Positions 1-12,362 of a stretch of DNA of 64,000 nt are shown here, piece by piece. The position numbers and the translations under genes are program-made. Source of the DNA: Cylindrobasidium torrendii FP15055 ss-10. Its lineage: Eukaryota > Basidiomycota > Agaricomycetes > Agaricales > Physalacriaceae. The stretch's first letter is position 1. Each line of letters opens with the position of its first letter. The notes below the pieces were generated by a model, which was not told the DNA's origin, made no database searches, and saw only the letters and a list, made by a program, of their open reading frames with translations. The DNA is taken from the NCBI GenBank assembly GCA_000934385.1, contig KN880466.1, positions 1 to 64,000 on the forward strand, read 5' to 3'.

Positions 1-138
1 TTCCTGGAATATCACCGCCAAATTTGAACGCAAGAAGCATGATTATGTCAAACATTCATTTCTTTACCATCCCGAGCCAATCCTGACATGGTGTCACACT
101 TGAGTCAAATTATCGTGATTGGGGAATCACTCAGTGTA

Positions 139-446
139 AGACAGGCGTCAAGCGCTTCATACCACATCAGGTGACTGTAGCGTGACGAAAAACACAAAAA
201 TCGCAGATATCGTTCAAAAATCCGTAGACTTCAGATATCGAAATTCGGAGCCCGAGGGAAAATCAAAATGCACCTCTTGGATTTTCCCTCGGGCTCGCAT
301 TTACAAATTTCGAGACATGCAGATTTTTGAACGATTTCTCTACTAATCGGAAAATGCTCGGCGGCGCCTAATTGGCGCCTCTTTGGTAGGCTTGTAACAC
401 ATGTCACACTACACGTGATGTGGTATGAAGCGCTTGACGCCTATCT
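139..446. mobile_element. Foldback MITE, Tc1/mariner-like (308 bp)
   Basis: The two ends are inverted repeats of about 45 bp. The left arm begins AGACAGGCGTC and the right arm, reverse-complemented, begins AGATAGGCGTC; both continue through an identical GCTTCATACCACATCA. Inside lies a second nested inverted repeat: ATCGTTCAAAAATC near 209-222 pairs with 322-335, and GAGCCCGAGGGAAAATC near 248-264 pairs with 280-296. The whole element can therefore fold into one long hairpin. It is flanked by TA on both sides (137-138 and 447-448), the target duplication typical of Tc1/mariner elements. It has no coding capacity, so it is non-autonomous. The superfamily call rests only on the TA flank, because the termini match no family I know. 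Confidence 0.7.
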
Positions 447-800
447 TATGTATATTCAATAGAGCTAATAGCTAAGTATTGCAAAAACCAACACGTTCTG
501 AGGCGTTCATTTCACAAACTACGCTGCGTGAGTGACCGTCGCACATGTCAGCAACACACGAACAAAAGGTCATATTTCGGACGTCGACGTGCGCGCTGGT
601 GCAGCATTGCTTCAAGCAGAATGAAATTGGGAGACAAGAAATAAGGAGCGTGCAAGCCAAGACTAATCAGATCAGTAGCGCAAGTCATAAATAAGGTAGA
701 TAAATAACCAACGAATGTGGGTTACGATAAGCAAGCAAGCAATGCGGTATCACGTTCACTGTCCATATAACACTGAACAAACTCAGACCAGACTTATCTT

Positions 801-3800
801 TCACTCAGGCTTGGGAGGCAAGGGAGGGGGCGCCTCCACATCCGGTATCGGCGCATCCTCATAGACATACTTGGACACCCTCAGATCCTCATCCTGCGTC
901 TCCCGGATGTAATCTTTAGGTGGACGGGGCGCGAGCGGGGGTGGCGTTCGTGGAGTGGCATCCTCCGCAGCGAAACGAGCAGCAAGCATCTGCTTTTCTT
1001 GCGCTGCAGACATCATGCCAGCAGGGCCCGGTGTGGCAGGCTGTGGTCTTGACGAAGAGCCTGCCATGGCATCCTGCGAGGCGAAATGGCGTGCCATGAT
1101 TTCCTTCTCGGAGAGGCCGTTACCGTTGAAGGGTGGCAAAGGTGATGACCCAGATGCAAATGGCGGTGGACTGGGCGACAAAGAAGACGATGCGGTGAAT
1201 GAAGGGGGTTGACGGTCCCGTTCTTCCAATTCGCGTCTGAGGCGTGCTTTCTCCGCCGCTGCACTTTCGTACGGACTACCGCCGGCGATTGGCGGTGGGG
1301 ACGCCGAAGAACTGTAGGCATTGGTGTACGAGGACGACGAGCCGCTCGAGAATGGCGGTGGCATGGCTTGCGCTTGACGGTCGCGCTCCTCCATTTCCCT
1401 CCTCATTCTGGCTTTCTCTGCAGCAGCGCTTTCGTAGGGGCTGCTCGCTGTGCTGTTGGCGCTCCTAGCTCTCTGCAGACGCTCCTGCTCTTGCCTGTCT
1501 CGCTCTATCATTTCCCGTTTCATTCGTGCCTTCTCTGCAGCAGCGCTCTCGAACGGTGACCCTGGCACAGACCCATTGCCATTAGGAAGTTGGGGAGACG
1601 GCATTTTGGGTGGCTGATGGCCATGGGAGGGGACCGAGCCGATGCGCTCGCGAGCCTGCATCTCCATCTTCAGCCGTGCCTTTTCTGCTGCCGCACTCTC
1701 AAATGCACCGCTGCCTGAACCATTGGGGATGGATGATGAGCCCATGCTTGGCGGCGAGTTGCTCCTGCCTCCACGCTCGCGTTCCAACATCTCCCGCTTC
1801 AGCCGTGCCTTCTCTGCAGCAGCGCTCTCGTAGGGTGTCGCAGAAGAAAGAGGGGGACTTGAAGAGCCACTACCCTGTCCCATCATATCACGCCTCAGGC
1901 GCTCCTTCTCCTCTGCTGCAGTTGCATAGACAGACGGCCCTGACGATGAACCACCCTCAAATACAGGAAGCTCGCCGTCAAGAATGCTATTCTGTGCCCG
2001 GTCCACAGCCCGTCTTGCCTCGTTATATTTTCTCAACGCCTCCTTCTCATCCACAGCACCATTCACAGGGGACGTCATCCCAGGACGAGCAACCTCTGAG
2101 CCTTGAGTGCGGTTAACAGCGTCCTGAGCGCGGTTATATAGCCGTATTTTCTCCTCCTCTGCAGAAACCCAAGGGCGGTGAGACGATCCGGCAGCGGGCC
2201 CATCGCGTGATGGTGGCTGGTGTACGGTAAGTGCTGTCCAATTTACCTAGAATACGACTTACTGGACTGTGGTTGCCTTGGACCCTCTCAACACTGTCCT
2301 TTGCCCTTTGATACTCCGCCTTTTCGTCGCGATACCCATTTGAAGGGACCGGATGCACGTTAGCGGATGGCCTGCGACGCGCATCCATAGGGTCCACCTG
2401 TGAGATTTCGTTTGGCTGGGCATTGGTGATTGTCAGCCGGCGCTCTTCTGACGGACGCGAATGATGAGTTAGCCGTGGGATAGCACCAAACTCGTTTGGC
2501 TCAAGACCACGCTGAGGGCTGGTAGGCGAAGTCATAGAGTTCGGCGCGTTCCGTGAGACTTCCAGCGCAGAAGGTCGGCCAGCGAATGTATTTGAACGAG
2601 GTGGCTCGGGAGCAGAGCTGACAACAGAGTGCATCGCATTCGCAGCGAGTAGCGAGAGACCGGGGGCGGGACCGATACGACGAACAGCCTCGTGCGAAAC
2701 GGTCCTGAAAAAGGTGAGCACTTCATTACTCGCTGTGCGCGGAATGTGTATCACCTTGGCCAGTTGGACATGATGACGGGGAGTTCGCATATCACCGGCT
2801 GTCCTGTCCCCATGATGGCGCGCACACAAAGAACATAGGTGATATCAATGTGACGGGCAGAGTTCAGCGTCGTCGTGGTATGGTTTGGCGGAATGTTGAC
2901 GCCGAGCTCAGATTTGTGTTGCATTCCGCCCATGAGGGTGAGATTTACGGGCACTTTGACGTCAACTAGGTTCGAGACCCTTGTTTGGGGAACAGTCTTC
3001 TTGCCTTGGACGTATGCGCCCCCGCGGAATGTCCTTGTTTCACGAAGGGACATTTCGAATCCGCGAAGGATAACTGTCTGGAACTCCGAGCGCACAGTCG
3101 CGATGGCAGTCACTGTGTCTCCTGGAGCATAGCACGTGTGATGGCGCTCGACGGTGAGCACGACGCCATCCAGGTCAACCTGTCGGACGTCGGGCTGGTT
3201 GTATACAGGCCATGTTGCGTGTAAGTCGTGCTTGTCAATGATGATCTCGGTTTGCGCAGAAACGACATTGGACTTTTGCTTTCTGAAGAAACTGCGCTTG
3301 CCCTTTGTGCAAATGGACGCGATGAGTTCGTAGCGGATACCAACTGCGGAGAATGAGATTAAGTCAGGTGCGATAGGCGCCAGCAAAGAGTTTCACCATT
3401 GTCGTCGAGCTGGAGGGTGGGAGGAATGGATTCGGGGATGCGTATTTCGAAGGGAATGTCGCGCTGAAAAGGACTGAGCATATATACATGGATTGCAGCG
3501 GAAGACGCACTGCAGAAAGAAGGTCCCATTCATCCTCTGCGCGCCATATATCCACTGGACTCGGGCCGACGTAGTCGTAAAAGGTGTTTGATCCAGAACC
3601 AGGGATGGTCTCAACCTTCCGGAGCTCGACGCGTAGCCACTTTGAGCGAACGCCAGCAGGGCTGGTAGCGCGGACTTCGACGGCCTGGGGGAAGTGAGTG
3701 ATTTCAACTTCCACTGCTTTTGACCACGCACGCCCTTCACCGCCGCCTGAGGTCGGTCTGGCCCGCCAGATGGAATACCAGGGTATCCTGCAGAATTTCA

Positions 3801-3939
3801 GCGAAAGAGCCGCGCAACGCCATCTGCCAGCGTACCATGGACGAACTCGACATTCGGTGGTTGCCGTAAGGTGCTGGCGAGCCCGTCAGTACCGCATCAG
3901 AGCGCACGGTGCGCACACGTACAGCTTGACCTGCGACAT
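801..3939 (-). CDS. Arrestin-fold protein with C-terminal AAAEKAR-repeat coiled coil
   Basis: Eight exons: 3923-3939, 3836-3873, 3732-3787, 3511-3684, 3397-3463, 2755-3343, 2247-2704 and 801-2158. They sum to 2757 nt, or 918 residues. The start is the ATG at 3939 (MSQVKLTLRQPPNVEF); it is supported by GTACGTG donors and CTGAC branch points. Residues about 1-313 form a fungal arrestin N/C fold (GYPGIPSGGPDRPQAAVKG, RVELRKVETIPG, IDKHDLHATWPVY, ARHIDITYVLCVRA, then SNWPR). Arrestin-like proteins are adaptors, in fungi often linking membrane cargo to ubiquitin ligases. The rest is low complexity with at least six copies of a (Y/F)ESAAAEKAR(L/M) helix, spaced by Ser/Gly/Pro linkers. These probably form coiled coils. 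The tail ends in a Pro-rich PPPLPPKPE. The family is recognised; the cargo is unknown. Confidence 0.85.
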
Positions 3940-4358
3940 TCCTCCAGTATTGGCACAAAGCCGTAGATGGTGGGAGGTGAAATGAGAGTGTATGTCACGT
4001 GTCCCACAGCCCCTTCTCCTTCAAACACTTTGACTTGTCTCGCGCCCACAGGGCCATCACAGCTAGATACACATCCGCTGGCACGGCTTCCGTTCACCAC
4101 GCATAATTACTACACCAATGGGAGCAACGTTCGCATTGCATTGGACACACACTACACTAACCAGATACTCTAGTAAGTCTTTGCCAGTAAACTGCCCTTG
4201 CTATCGCCGTCTGCGCCATTGATGCATTGCTTTGATTGGCGAAGTGGATTCGTATCAAGTTGGCGCGCAGACAAGTGACATGTTCGCTCCCGAGCGCTGC
4301 ACGCATAAACCGTGAGACCACAATGCATTTAGGGATTGTAACAAAGAAAACCAAGGTG

Positions 4359-5875
4359 CTATTGCGTCGATGCCTTATTCCGAATCACTTTGGTCTGCAA
4401 GGAAAGCAGCAATCCTATGACGTGAATTCTGTCGGCGGTAAGTTATGAAGACCAGAAACGCTGCAACCGTGAAACAACGAACCTTGAATTTTGGTTGTGC
4501 CTCAGCGTCTTCATCGTCTGCTGGCTCGCTATTAGCCTCGTCTGGTGATGGTTCCGACCGTTGTTCACGTCTCGAGCCGCGAGTTCTCTGCTCAAATACT
4601 TGCGCTTCAGCTGAACACCCATCAGCACAATGGGTTTGGATTACAGAGGAAGAGACGAACCAACGTCCTCCTCAAGTTCTCTCTTCTCCTTGATACGCTT
4701 TGCCTGCTCCAGACTGAAGCGTCCCGTCATCCCGAGCTCGCGAAGTACATTTTGCACGATGGGGATCTGCCGAGACGCCGTATCCGCATCTTTAAATAAT
4801 GTCTTCCATGGTTTGCGAACCCCACAAGCGGACACATAGGACTGGAATGAAATGAGATGAGGAAGAAAACAGAGGGCGGAAGCTAACTTTGAGCTTCTTC
4901 AGAGTCTCCTCATCTTTGTTGACCTCTTTCTTGGCCCGCTTCTTTGCAGGAGGCTAGAATCCGCATCAGTGTGTGTTGAACAACTTGGTCATGTATCCCG
5001 CACTTTGCTTGCACTGTCGCTCTTGCGTTTACGCTTTTTGGGCGCATCCTCCTCTGGTCCACTCTCTTCTGCGTCCTAGACACAATAAGTATGTGACGGC
5101 ACTGCTCGTATGGAGCATACACTTTCGACCGCGGGTGTCTCCTTCTTTGGCTTTGCCTTGGGCTTTGGTGCTGGCTTCGGTTTCGAAGCTTCCGGCTTGT
5201 GTTTGGGTTTGGCTGGTCGTTCCCCGTCCCCCTCGCTTTCTGATGTAGCAATGACAGACTGTATTTATCAGTCAAATGCAGAGCATGATACATACGCAAA
5301 CTTACGGCCGACTTGAACTGCTTCTTCGTGCTCGACCGTCTTGGAGTGGGCTTTGCCTTCTTCTTGGATTCTCCATCAGAGTCCGAGGCAGCCGTTTTCG
5401 ATTTCTTCGCCGCCTTCTTACTCGAGCTAGGCTTAGCTAGCTCTGGCTTATCCATCTCGACGTCGGACTCGTCCTTTTCGGCCTTTTTCTTGCCCTTGGA
5501 AGCTGCCGTAGGAGGTGAGGGAGGGGGATTTTCCGTGGGAGATTCGTCCTTGGCTTCCGCCTTTTCCGCATCCTGAGCTGTTCGTTCTTCCTGAAGTTCG
5601 CTATAGTCATCTGGGTCAATGAGTAGGATAGACACACATTTGCTGCTTTGATAGCCTCCTTGACGGGATCGCGCGTTTCCGAGCCCTTCTCGAGAAGGTT
5701 ATTATCCAGCTTAAATCTTTGCTGGACTCGCTCTGCTATAAGACGCGGGGTCAACTCCCTGACCGAAGAATAAGTACTAGCATAGTCCAGAAAATGACAA
5801 AGCTCACTCAGATGGGTCGCTGCCGAGGACGACCTCGCGAACGGCGTCGGTGAGTTCTCTGATTGATGGTGCCAT
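4359..5875 (-). CDS. HIRIP3/CHZ-type histone chaperone with DEK_C-like N terminus
   Basis: Multi-exon gene starting at ATG 5875 (MAPSIRELTDAVREVV). Residues 1-60 resemble a DEK C-terminal-like helical domain (PRLIAERVQQRFKLD). A long Lys/Glu/Ser-rich, nuclear-type middle follows. Near the C terminus, SACGVRKPWKTLFKD and LRELGMTGRFSLEQAKRI match the conserved HIRIP3 C-terminal segment, which carries the CHZ histone H2A-H2B binding motif. After a G|GTTCGT donor the frame continues as an acidic tail (DEANSEPADDEDAEAQ). The last short exon is uncertain: an intron after KFK leads to a stop at 4359, but reading through gives a slightly different end. Inferred role: nuclear H2A-H2B chaperone. The start codon is 356 bp from the divergent gene at 6232. 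Confidence 0.75.
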
Positions 5876-6231
5876 GATGGTAAGAGTCCAATTCGTTTTA
5901 ATTTACGCGACGGCACGCGTTTGTGACGTATCACGGGTCCGTCACGGCACGTGCGCGAAATTGGCCCGCCGACCGCCATCAGAAACCGCTCGGAATTGGC
6001 AGCGCTCGGCCCCTCTAGGTCAATTGCCTGCCGGATAAGGGAGGCTCGCGTGAGATCCCTGACGCAGACAAAAGGACTGGCCCGACTGGGCTTCTTATTG
6101 ACTTCTGCATAACTACTATCATCTGGCCCAACCCTGGCCCTTCGTTTGGACCTTTGTCTCCACTTGCCATAAAGGCCACGCCTCGACTTCTCTCTGCCAG
6201 CCACCACCGCCCAATCCTCCCCACGAGAGCC

Positions 6232-6762
6232 ATGTCAGACTCCTGTGCAGACCCCAATGCGCCCAGCAGCACGCCATCTGTCCCATCGTCCGCAGTGGCT
6301 GCACCGCCCAAACTCGGCCTCGACTGCGACTGCAGCCTACTCAAGACAGAGGGCGACTTTGAGTTTATGGTCGCATGCTTAGACGACTGGACGGGGGGCG
6401 CACGGTGGATCAACGGCGCGCAGATGCCGCACGTCAAGATATCGCGCCGCAAGTTCGAGCAGTCCAAACTGGGCAGCTTCCCTACCACGCCGTACGACTA
6501 TCCACAATCGCCAGGCCACCCCTACTTCTATCCTCCTCAAGCGCCCATCTACGTCTTCCCACAACAACCACTTGACCCGTGGGGCGGCTTCCCACCGTTA
6601 GGCGTCCAGCCACAAGCTGCACAATACTACGTCCAGGATCCAAATGTGTTTGGATACTACGAGGCGCCATATTCACCGCCACCAGCAGAGAAGTCGTATA
6701 TGGTCTCATATCACCCTCAGCTGCCTCCCGAGTTCGTGCCCGGCCGACCATGGGGTCAATAA
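6232..6762 (+). CDS. Pro/Tyr-rich hypothetical protein
   Basis: Intronless ORF of 176 residues starting at ATG 6232 (MSDSCADPNAPS). The frame is open further upstream but contains no earlier ATG that I would use. The N-terminal half has a compact-looking segment around a CDCSLL motif and LDDWTGGARWING. The C-terminal half is dominated by Pro, Tyr and Gln (YFYPPQAPIYVFPQQP, YYVQDPNVFGYYEAPYSPPP), which suggests disorder and possible binding to WW or SH3 domains. I do not recognise the family and see no signal peptide or membrane segment. It lies divergent to the HIRIP3-like gene. Codon choice (TAC, TTC, AAG, GTC) agrees with real coding sequence in this genome. Confidence 0.6.
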   Translation: MSDSCADPNAPSSTPSVPSSAVAAPPKLGLDCDCSLLKTEGDFEFMVACLDDWTGGARWINGAQMPHVKISRRKFEQSKLGSFPTTPYDYPQSPGHPYFYPPQAPIYVFPQQPLDPWGGFPPLGVQPQAAQYYVQDPNVFGYYEAPYSPPPAEKSYMVSYHPQLPPEFVPGRPWGQ

Positions 6763-7060
6763 GTGTGTCTCCCCTCTATCCTGTGGTCAGTGGGGCTCAT
6801 GTTATCCACAGACACCGCCTCGAGGAAACACGAACAATCTCCCCCTTCGGTAGAAATTTAGGGTACAACGTAGGATAATGTCTGTAACACCACTATGAAA
6901 AATCATGGCGCTAGCGAGGCGTGAACAATGTCGTGGGAAGCGTGATTGTGAGGCGGTCGAGGCACGGGTTTGGCAAGTAAAATAGGCCACGGCCGCAGAG
7001 CGCTCTGCGTGAGTGTGAGCAACAGCGGATATGGTATGGGGCGGTAGCGCACCCTCCAGG

Positions 7061-7823
7061 TCATATTTCCATTTCTGCGTCCTCGTGTCTCAATTCCTCC
7101 TCTGAATCGAAACCTTCTCGTGATCTTACGGCCCCCTTCATTACGGCCCACACTTTGAGAATAGCATCGCTTGCGAGTGTTTGAGCTTGGGCCAGGTCTT
7201 CTTCGTTGAACTCATTTCCGTGCCAGTCTGTCCAAACGCACTCCTTGCGCTGGGTTCCTTGGATATGGAAAGCAAAGCTGCCAGATGCAGAGGCCTTCTG
7301 GAGTTCCTCTGGCGATGGATCGAGGAGGAATTCCCCGTCGGTCCTGGCCACCGAGATCGCGCACACAACGCCGCGCATGGGCACAGATGCAGCAGACATG
7401 CTGGCCATACTGGCTGCGTTGATGATGCTGGTAACAGAAGGTTCATTGGACATAATCTGAGCAACGACAACCACGGCCGTGCGAGGGCTGGCTTCCATGA
7501 GTAGACTGCGCTTGAGGATGCTGGCTAGTGTTGCAGATATTCGCTTCTCGTGAACGCCAGGGATGCCACATAATGGACGAACGAGAACATCAAGGGAAAG
7601 TTGAGATGGGTTTTCCGCAGCTAATCTCACTTCAACGGGACCAGTGAAAGATACAAGAGCAGATGGTCTGGATCCTAGAAAGTTATTTGAGCATCATGAA
7701 AAAATGGGACGGAGGCTACGCACCAAATCCGAAGCGTGCACTTCCGTCTACGCGGTTCAGAGAGTCAAACTCTGCGATTATCGAGCGGTGTTCGTCAAAA
7801 GCGCGACCGTCTGAGCGTGTCAT
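7061..7823 (-). CDS. RRP46: Exosome complex RNase PH-domain subunit Rrp46
   Basis: Two exons (7724-7823 and 7061-7674) give 237 residues, the usual length for Rrp46/EXOSC5. The start is MTRSDGRAFDEHR, with the R-x-DGR motif near the N terminus of RNase PH-fold exosome subunits. Further matches are SARFGFGSRPSALVSFTGPVEV, a central RISATLASILKRSLL helix, and PMRGVVCAISVAR. The eukaryotic subunit is catalytically inactive and forms part of the six-membered ring that channels RNA to Rrp44 and Rrp6 in nucleus and cytoplasm. The tail is acidic (DSEEELRHEDAEMEI). Rrp43/Rrp41-type relatives were considered, but the length and the short N terminus fit Rrp46 best. It shares a 471 bp divergent intergenic region with SDH1. 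Confidence 0.8.
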
Positions 7824-8294
7824 GGTGTAAAATGAGATTGGCGGACGCGATCAGAGTGATCGCGAGCGGATGAGCCGGCGCGTCATTAAACGCGTTTTAT
7901 CGCGGACGTTCGGTAACGTGAATTCGGTCGGCTCAAAGCAGTTGTTCGGTAAGTACTGAGTACGAGTCTTCGCAGTTCGGTTTCGAGAGAGTGAGCGGAT
8001 TTTCCCTGGCCCGCTCCGGCCCTGCCCGCCGGTCGCGTGGTTATCTTTGTGGCGCATCGGCAATGTTCGCCCATTTTTACGCGTCTGAAAGGGATAATTT
8101 CGCGCAAAATAAGCATGCCAATGTCTCCGCCGCCATAAGCTCAGCCAAAACGGGGATGTCCGGGATGTTGTTCGAGCACAAGCCGACCAATCAGCGTCGC
8201 GTGATTTTCCCCGGCTGATCATCACTCGGAGGAGACAGCATCGTCTCCGTGTTACTTCCATCTGCTCTCTGCACCTTTACCTTCGATTCCGACC
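7824..8294. promoter_or_regulatory. Divergent promoter region between RRP46 and SDH1
   Basis: The ATG codons of RRP46 (7823, -) and SDH1 (8295, +) face away from each other across 471 bp, so this segment must hold the promoters and 5' UTRs of both. It contains an inverted CCAAT box (ACCAATCA, 8189-8196) about 100 bp upstream of the SDH1 ATG. In fungi, CCAAT boxes bind the Hap complex and are common at respiratory genes. I see no clear TATA box. ORFs crossing this stretch are short and not protein-like. Confidence 0.5.
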
Positions 8295-10817
<2,523 letters not shown>

Positions 10818-11026
10818 TCGGAAGAGGCGTGGAGAGGAGTAGTCCTGTTATCATTCGTACACTGGGAAATCAAATAGCTAGTAGCGTTCGTGCATCTCTT
10901 GGAATATCACAATGCTTTGCTGTTCAACTGTCCATGATGGCAAGATATCAGATAAAGACGTCCTGTCTCTCCGTCCTGGAAGCACGCGGTATATACTCCA
11001 GTTATTTGAGCTCAGGGGCTGTTGTC

Positions 11027-11100
11027 GGGTCGGTGGCGTAGTTGGTTATCGCATCTGTCTAACACACAGAAGGTCCTCAGTTCGATCCTGGGCCGACTCA
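11027..11100 (+). tRNA. tRNA-Val (AAC)
   Basis: A 74 nt cloverleaf. The acceptor stem is GGGTCGG paired with CCGACTC, with discriminator A. The D arm is GCG/CGC around TAGTTGGTTAT. The anticodon stem is TCTGT/ACAGA with loop CTAACAC, giving anticodon AAC at the standard position. The T arm is CTCAG-TTCGATC-CTGGG. The 3' CCA is not encoded, as expected for a eukaryote. No intron. A short T-rich run follows (TTTGTTTTATTTGTTTTG), suitable for RNA polymerase III termination. Confidence 0.93.
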
Positions 11101-11225
11101 TTTGTTTTATTTGTTTTGTTGCTCCCGTTGAAGCCCTTTTGAAAATTGAACAGCTAGAATAGTGTACTAAGGCACAATTAATTCTTACAATGTAGGCTCA
11201 ACCAGTACCTTATATGTATACATGA

Positions 11226-11591
11226 TCAATGTAGACACCGCAGTCCGCCGGAAGCGACCTTACGTCCTCGGTCAATGCTCTGACTTCTTCCCACATCCCT
11301 CTGATAACGCTCCTCTTGCTCGTAGCGATTATAAAATTTCTGCCTCTCTGCAGCGTAGTTCTCGAGGATGGCGGCAATATCCGTAGCGAGGTAGTCCATC
11401 TCGGTGCGCTCTTGGGTAGAGAGCGGTGTAAGGTCCCTTGTCTCGACGTCGTCCTCTGTCTCGCCCTCACGATCAAAGATGCCCCCCACTCTTGGGCTGC
11501 TAGCGACACGGCGTTGCTGCTCTTGTGTTGCGATTGTAGCAGCGTAGAAGCGTAGAAGCGTAGAAGACAACGATCGATATCCACTCACCAT
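11226..11591 (-). CDS. Small hypothetical protein, alpha-helical
   Basis: ORF of 121 residues from ATG 11591. It has a clear protein-like C-terminal half: DLTPLSTQERTEMDYLATDI followed by a charged helix with many Tyr, Glu and Arg (FYNRYEQEERYQRD). I do not recognise it. The N terminus is uncertain because the ATG codon overlaps a good donor (ATG|GTGAGT). An alternative model starts at ATG 11638 (MLQRATGVGAYVYVKI) and splices over about 88 nt to an acceptor ending CGCTAG, joining in frame at SPRVGGIFDREG. The alternatively intronic part holds three tandem TAGAAGCG units (about 11543-11566). Confidence 0.45.
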   Translation of the reverse strand: MVSGYRSLSSTLLRFYAATIATQEQQRRVASSPRVGGIFDREGETEDDVETRDLTPLSTQERTEMDYLATDIAAILENYAAERQKFYNRYEQEERYQRDVGRSQSIDRGRKVASGGLRCLH

Positions 11592-11879
11592 ATTTTAACA
11601 TACACATATGCACCAACGCCGGTCGCGCGCTGGAGCATAGAAGAACTGTTCTGGGCCCGGCACGAGCTTATGAACTTCCGCTGATATGTTGAGACAAAAA
11701 CAATAGAGCCCTTTGGACACTCATTTGCTGTTGATACAATTATACAAACTTGTACTATTCAATCTGTCAGTGTTTACTCGAGCAATTGGATGGCTTGCTT
11801 TGAAATTGACACTCTTAGACGCACATTGATCACCAGGAAAGCCATACAGCAGAGTCTGTAAAGTGTTGAGTGCGTCACG

Positions 11880-12300
11880 TGTGATATGCTTACATGATCG
11901 ACCGCAGATCGCTGACATTTCCCTTTCCGCCATCACGCAGTGACACCATTCTGGTAGACGCCCCCGCAGGTACGCAGATTTACAACAACCGTGGCCCCTG
12001 AACTCCGACCGCCATGCCGTCTTCGCCGCCGCCGTCGCGTCCATCGAGCACCAAGCTGTGCGCTGTATTTGTTCGAGCTCGGCGCTTCCATTGTCCAAGA
12101 TGCACGGATGGACCAAGTTCTCGTCGCGCGCAAGGCGATAATCGAATCCGATGGCCTTGGCCTACAACTGAATGGAAGCAAGGAGCTCGAACGGATTGGC
12201 AAGCGACGCGTGTATTCACGCGCCGGCGGCGGGGACGGTGTTATTGCCCGTGTTTTCCAGCGTTTGCCATTGTTTCGTGGCGCTCAACGTTGATCACCGT
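11880..12300. other. Unresolved coding-like stretch
   Basis: This GC-rich stretch between the small gene at 11.2-11.6 kb and the F-box-like gene is open in several frames on both strands. On the + strand one frame has the favoured codons of this genome (HAVFAAAVASIEHQ near 12009-12050), and another continues as ELGASIVQDARMDQVLVARK. On the - strand a third frame reads GFDYRLARDENLVHPCILDN. I could not join any of these into one phased gene with a start and stop. It may be a 5' exon of the F-box-like gene, a small separate gene, or chance. Confidence 0.25.
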
Positions 12301-12362
12301 TTTACAGAGCGTTTACTTCGGTTCATTAAACGGGACGTCATCGGCTGCCAGCCCAGCCTACC

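Noticed and set aside
3737..3958. Reading the arrestin gene 5' end as one exon
   Set aside because: The conserved GYPGIPSGGPDRPQAAVKG is only formed when two introns of under 50 nt are removed, so the unspliced frame is false.
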